The notes beneath the pieces were generated by a model. That model made no database searches, was not told the DNA's origin, and saw only the letters and a list, made by a program, of their open reading frames with translations. The position numbers were made by a program, and so were the translations under genes. Positions 60,778 to 64,000 of a DNA stretch of 64,000 bases are shown piece by piece; positions within the stretch are counted from its first letter, which is position 1; each line of letters opens with the position of its first letter. Source of the DNA: Nymphaea colorata (lineage: Eukaryota > Streptophyta > Magnoliopsida > Nymphaeales > Nymphaeaceae); contig NC_045141.1 in the NCBI RefSeq assembly GCF_008831285.2, positions 6,715,224 through 6,779,223 of the forward strand, given 5' to 3'.

Positions 60778-62383
60778 ACTCAAAAGGAGTATATCAGTGC
60801 GGATGTCACATTCTTTGAGTCTAAACCTTATTATAGCTCATCTCCTATCTCCACTGAGATGCCACCGTCGCCACACCCACTACCTATTCCTCCTATTCCT
60901 TTGGAGTCATTTCCTTTTGAATCTCCTTCTAAAGAATCTTCGACTGTAGTGCCCAAGTTTTGTGATCCTCTGCTGATTTACACAAGTCGGCAGGACCCCT
61001 CTCATGATCCTTCACCAAGCGCTTCTCAGGAGGTAAGTTCATCTGAAATGAGTAGCCTTAGTCCGTCTGCTCTCTGTCAAGACTTACCTATTGTTGTTCG
61101 CAAAGGCAAACGACAATGTACTCTGCATCCTATATCCCATTTTGTGTCTACTAACGGTGTTGGTAAAAGTATGCAACAGTTTATTCAAGCCCTTACTGCT
61201 CATACAGTTCCTACATGTCACCAGCAGGCTTTATTAGATACCCAATGGAGACAGGCTATGCAAGATGAGATGGATGCATTAGTTCAACGAGGCACCTGGG
61301 AACTTGTTGATCTTCCTCTTGATTGTGGCATTGTTGGCTCTAAATGGGTATTCACAGTGAAATATAATTCTGATGGGTCTGTCGAACGATACAAAGCTCG
61401 GTTGGTTGCTAAGGGCTACACGCAGACCTACGGAGTGGATTTCTTTGAGACATTCTCTCTGGTTGCTCGGTTGGGAACCATTTGTCTTATTATTTCTGTG
61501 GCTGTACACTATGACTGACACATGTATCAACTTGATGTCAAAAATGCCTTTTTGTACGGTGATCTCAATGAGACTGTCTATATGCAACAACCACCAGGGT
61601 TTGAACAACAGGGGGAGTGTGAAAAAGTGTGCAAACTGAAGAAAGCTATTTATGGACTCAAGCAGAGTCCTCGTGCGTGGTTTCACAAGTTCTCCGAGGT
61701 AGTTTCAGAGTGTGGCTTTGAGAGATCTCCTCTTGATCATTCTCTGTTTATCAAAAAGACTTGCCGGGGTATCATCGTTCTAGTGGTCTATGTTGATGAT
61801 ATTATCCTGACAGGTGACTCCGATCAAGAAATTTCTGATACAAAGTTGTTTTTTCAAAAACACTTTGTGACAAAAGATCTTGGTCCACTACGGTACTTCT
61901 TCGGAATAGAGGTTGCTCGAAATAGAGATGGTGTCATTCTCTCTCAACGGAAGTATGTTCTTGATTTATTGCAGGACACTGGGATGCTAGGAGCTAAACC
62001 GGCTAATCTACCTATGAATCCACGCATACATCTTCATGATGACCAAGGAGAATTAGTGGATTCTCGATCATATAGATCCCTTATTGGAAAACTTCTCTAT
62101 GTTACTGTGCCAAGACCAGACATTAGCTTTGCAGTGAGGAAGCTAAGTCAATTTATGGAAAAACCCAGGAAAGTTCACTGGGATGCTACCTTGATGGTGG
62201 TTAAATATCTGAAATCGTCTCCTGGCAAAGGCCTTTTGTTCACAAAAGGCAAGACCTTGGAAGTGGAAGCCTATAGTGATGCTGACTATGCTGCTCAGTC
62301 GAAGACAGAAAATCTACCACAGGATTCTGTGTATTTGTGGGAGGCAACCTTATATTGTGGAGAAGCAAAAAACAAGGGGTGGT
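60778..62383 (+). pseudogene. Copia A2 reverse transcriptase and partial RNase H
   Basis: In the same frame as the integrase after its stop. RT begins near WRQAMQDEMDALVQRGTW, passes KWVFTVKYNSDGSVERYKAR and is interrupted by a TGA at 61516-61518, then continues with YQLDVKNAFLYGDLNE and YVDDIILTGDSDQE. RNase H starts YSDADYA and is frameshifted by a missing base near 62293. It is cut off at 62383 by the next element. Three frameshifts and two stops in total make the polyprotein inactive. Confidence 0.93.
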
Positions 62384-62680
62384 TGTTAAAATATAAATCC
62401 TTCACCAGCACGTTGAAGAGGAGTCTCTTAGGATTCCACCTCCTTGTAGAATGTGTTAAAATATTTAATGTCCTTGTAACATGTGAAGAGTCTCCTAGGA
62501 TTCTATGTTATAGTTAATATCCTTGTTATATGGGAAGTCTCCTAGGATTCTATGTTGTAGTTAATATCCTTGTAATATGTGAAGTCTCTTAGGTTTCTAT
62601 GATGTAATTAATGTCCTTGAAGCTTGTGAAATCTCCTAGGATTCTACGATTGGAGACTCTTAGAATTCTGAAAATGAGAT

Positions 62681-62690
62681 TATAAATAGA
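62681..62690 (+). promoter_or_regulatory. TATA box of Copia D LTR
   Basis: TATAAATAGA, 165 bp before the LTR end and right after the U3 repeats. A good match to the plant RNA polymerase II TATA consensus and correctly placed for an LTR promoter. Confidence 0.7.
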
Positions 62691-62746
62691 GGCCGTGCAA
62701 ACCATTTTGGCTACGGCTTCTTCTCCTCAGTTTCTTCTTGTTTTCA

Positions 62747-62748
<2 letters not shown>

Positions 62749-62788
<40 letters not shown>
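62749..62788. repeat. (CT)n microsatellite in LTR
   Basis: About 20 CT units in the transcribed part of the Copia D LTR. It explains a Ser-Leu repeat frame starting at 62738 that is not a gene. Confidence 0.95.
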
Positions 62789-62793
<5 letters not shown>

Positions 62794-63066
62794 CCTGCTT
62801 GAGTGCTGTTTTCGGGTTACAGATATTGGTGCTACATTTCTATCATGGTATCAGAGCGCCAGGTTACGTTATCTCTACCAAACGAAATGCCCAAACAGGT
62901 CTGATCTGGTTAGAACTCTTTTCTCATCTTGTCTCTATCCTGAATTTACTTTTCTCTTGCGCAATTCTTGTTCCTTTTTTCTTCTTGCTTACCAAGGACA
63001 CATCTTGTTATATCGTGTCTTCTTTCCCTCTCATCTTCTACCTATATACCATTCTTTTCTGCTGTC

Positions 63067-64000
63067 ATGGAAAACCTTTCGCATTCTGGCATGTCCTCAA
63101 GTTTTCTTCCTCACCTTATTACCGAAAAACTCAACCATGAGAATTATTTGATCTGGAAAAGGCAAATCATGCCTTTCATAAGAAGTCAAGGCCTCTTTGG
63201 ACATCTCGATGGTTCAACAAAGGCTCCACCAATATCCGTCTTACAGGAAATAAAAAATGAGGCAGGAGAAGTTATTGCTGTTCATGAAGACAACAATCCT
63301 GAACATGCTATGTGGATGAGACGTGATCAAAGTCTGGTTGCGTATATTTTGTCCACTTTATCTCAACAAGTGTTACTTTCAGTTTCTGATGATTGTACTG
63401 CAGAAGAATTATGGGAAACCCTTGCTGATACCTTTTCCCAAATATCAGAAGCTCGAATTATGTACTTAAAGAAAGAATTTCAGAATTTGAGCAAAGGTTC
63501 AACGTCTATCATGGATTATTTGGGGCGTATTAAGGCCGTCGCAGACCAACTTGCTGCCTCAGGGAATAACATTTCTGATAAGGAAAAGGTGCAGCAAACC
63601 TTGAATGGACTTGGGCATGATTATCATGCTTTTATTACAGCTCTTGAGGTCCTTCCTGTTCTGCCTTCCTTCAACGAACTACAAGGTAAACTTCTCCAAC
63701 ATGAAATGAATATGAAAAGAGTCATTGAAAGGACTGATCAAGGGAACTCCCAAAATGTGTTGGCTATGAATGTAAAGTTTGGTAAGAGCCATGGGAACTC
63801 CAACCATGGTGGTCGTGGCATTCTACCAACACCACATAACCAAGGTATGTCTCCTTTGGATACTTCAAGAAAAATACCAATTTGTTTTCAGTGCAACAAG
63901 AAAGGACACATGAAGGCACAATGTTGGTTTAATCCTCAAAATAAAAACAAAGGAGTAAGACATGATTATAAACAAGGAGGACAAAGTTCTAAATCCACCG
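63067..64000 (+). CDS. Copia D gag polyprotein (partial, open to window end)
   Basis: From ATG 63067, 311 codons with no stop to the end of the window. N-terminal MENLSHSGMSSSFLPHLITE, then LNHENYLIWKRQIMPFI (gag-polypeptide start), then UBN2-type capsid signatures ELWETLADTFSQISEAR and MYLKKEFQNLSKG. A CCHC knuckle CFQCNKKGHMKAQCW lies near the end. Gag forms the virus-like particle of the retrotransposon. Unlike the other Copia elements here, no lesion is seen, so this copy may be young. Protease and pol would follow outside the window. Confidence 0.9.
   Translation, partial: MENLSHSGMSSSFLPHLITEKLNHENYLIWKRQIMPFIRSQGLFGHLDGSTKAPPISVLQEIKNEAGEVIAVHEDNNPEHAMWMRRDQSLVAYILSTLSQQVLLSVSDDCTAEELWETLADTFSQISEARIMYLKKEFQNLSKGSTSIMDYLGRIKAVADQLAASGNNISDKEKVQQTLNGLGHDYHAFITALEVLPVLPSFNELQGKLLQHEMNMKRVIERTDQGNSQNVLAMNVKFGKSHGNSNHGGRGILPTPHNQGMSPLDTSRKIPICFQCNKKGHMKAQCWFNPQNKNKGVRHDYKQGGQSSKST

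Larger units (their letters stand above)
57438..62383 (+). mobile_element. Copia element A2, nested in C and cut by D
   Basis: 5' LTR 57438-57696, primer binding site TGGTATCAGAGC at 57697-57708, then gag, protease, integrase, RT and RNase H in Copia order up to 62383, where another LTR starts. Same family as A1 at 4750-9762 by LTR and protein similarity. It landed in the integrase of Copia C. The 3' end and 3' LTR must lie beyond the window if still present. Confidence 0.93.
62384..62845 (+). repeat. 5' LTR of Copia D
   Basis: 462 bp, TGTTAAAATATAAATCC to CTATCA. The U3 part has four to five copies of a 47-bp repeat with TCTCCTAGGATTCTATG. A TATA box TATAAATAGA lies at 62681-62690, followed by a CT run (62749-62788) in the transcribed leader. 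Confidence 0.85.
62384..64000 (+). mobile_element. Copia element D, 5' part, innermost insertion
   Basis: 5' LTR 62384-62845, primer binding site TGGTATCAGAGC at 62846-62857, leader, then an uninterrupted gag open to the window end. It sits in the RNase H region of Copia A2. The five bases before the LTR are GTGGT, the predicted target duplication. The right part is outside the window. Confidence 0.9.

Noticed and set aside
62738-63151. 137-codon frame beginning with Ser-Leu repeats
   Set aside because: It starts in the CT run of the Copia D LTR and overlaps the real gag in another frame.

Overview
This is a piece of a plant nuclear genome, most likely a seed plant with long, transposon-filled introns. 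The evidence is a conserved calcium-pump gene split into small GT-AG exons by introns of up to about 10 kb, an AT-rich background with many simple repeats, and several families of Ty1/Copia, LINE and hAT elements. I cannot name the species. There is no sign of bacterial or organellar DNA.

Region 1 (1-36381, + strand) is the 3' half of one gene: an ER/Golgi-type P2A calcium ATPase of the ECA3 subfamily. Sixteen coding exons can be joined without a frame error (1557 nt, 518 residues plus stop). They run from the nucleotide-binding domain through the hinge and TM5-TM10 to the C-terminus. The promoter, actuator domain, TM1-4 and phosphorylation-site exons lie upstream of the window. Its introns hold two large Copia elements (about 4.75-9.76 kb and 25.9-31.0 kb), an older gag-only Copia relic, a LINE relic, a solo LTR, four small non-autonomous hAT elements and several microsatellite tracts. 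All the oriented retroelements in the introns are antisense to the gene.

Region 2 (36382-49340) is the gene's 3' end and intergenic DNA. It contains a LINE endonuclease fragment, an old Copia primer-binding-site relic, three more copies of the small hAT family with 8-bp target duplications, and two exon-like segments of a possible unrecognised minus-strand gene (45285-45480 and 47505-47550).

Region 3 (about 49340-64000, + strand) is a nest of mobile elements. An outer Copia element (left edge uncertain) was interrupted in its gag zinc knuckle by a 5.3-kb hAT transposon (51006-56335, perfect 8-bp duplication) carrying a broken BED/hAT transposase. It was interrupted again in its integrase by a second Copia element (57438-62383). 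That element was in turn interrupted in its RNase H region by a third Copia element (62384 to beyond the window), which has an intact gag reading frame. The second element belongs to the same family as the degenerate one in the pump gene's second visible intron.

I found no new multi-gene system. The most interesting signals are two small non-autonomous hAT families with clear target duplications, a strong decoy splice donor in the pump gene whose use would create an immediate stop, a four-level transposon nest, and a conserved palindrome in three Copia LTR families.
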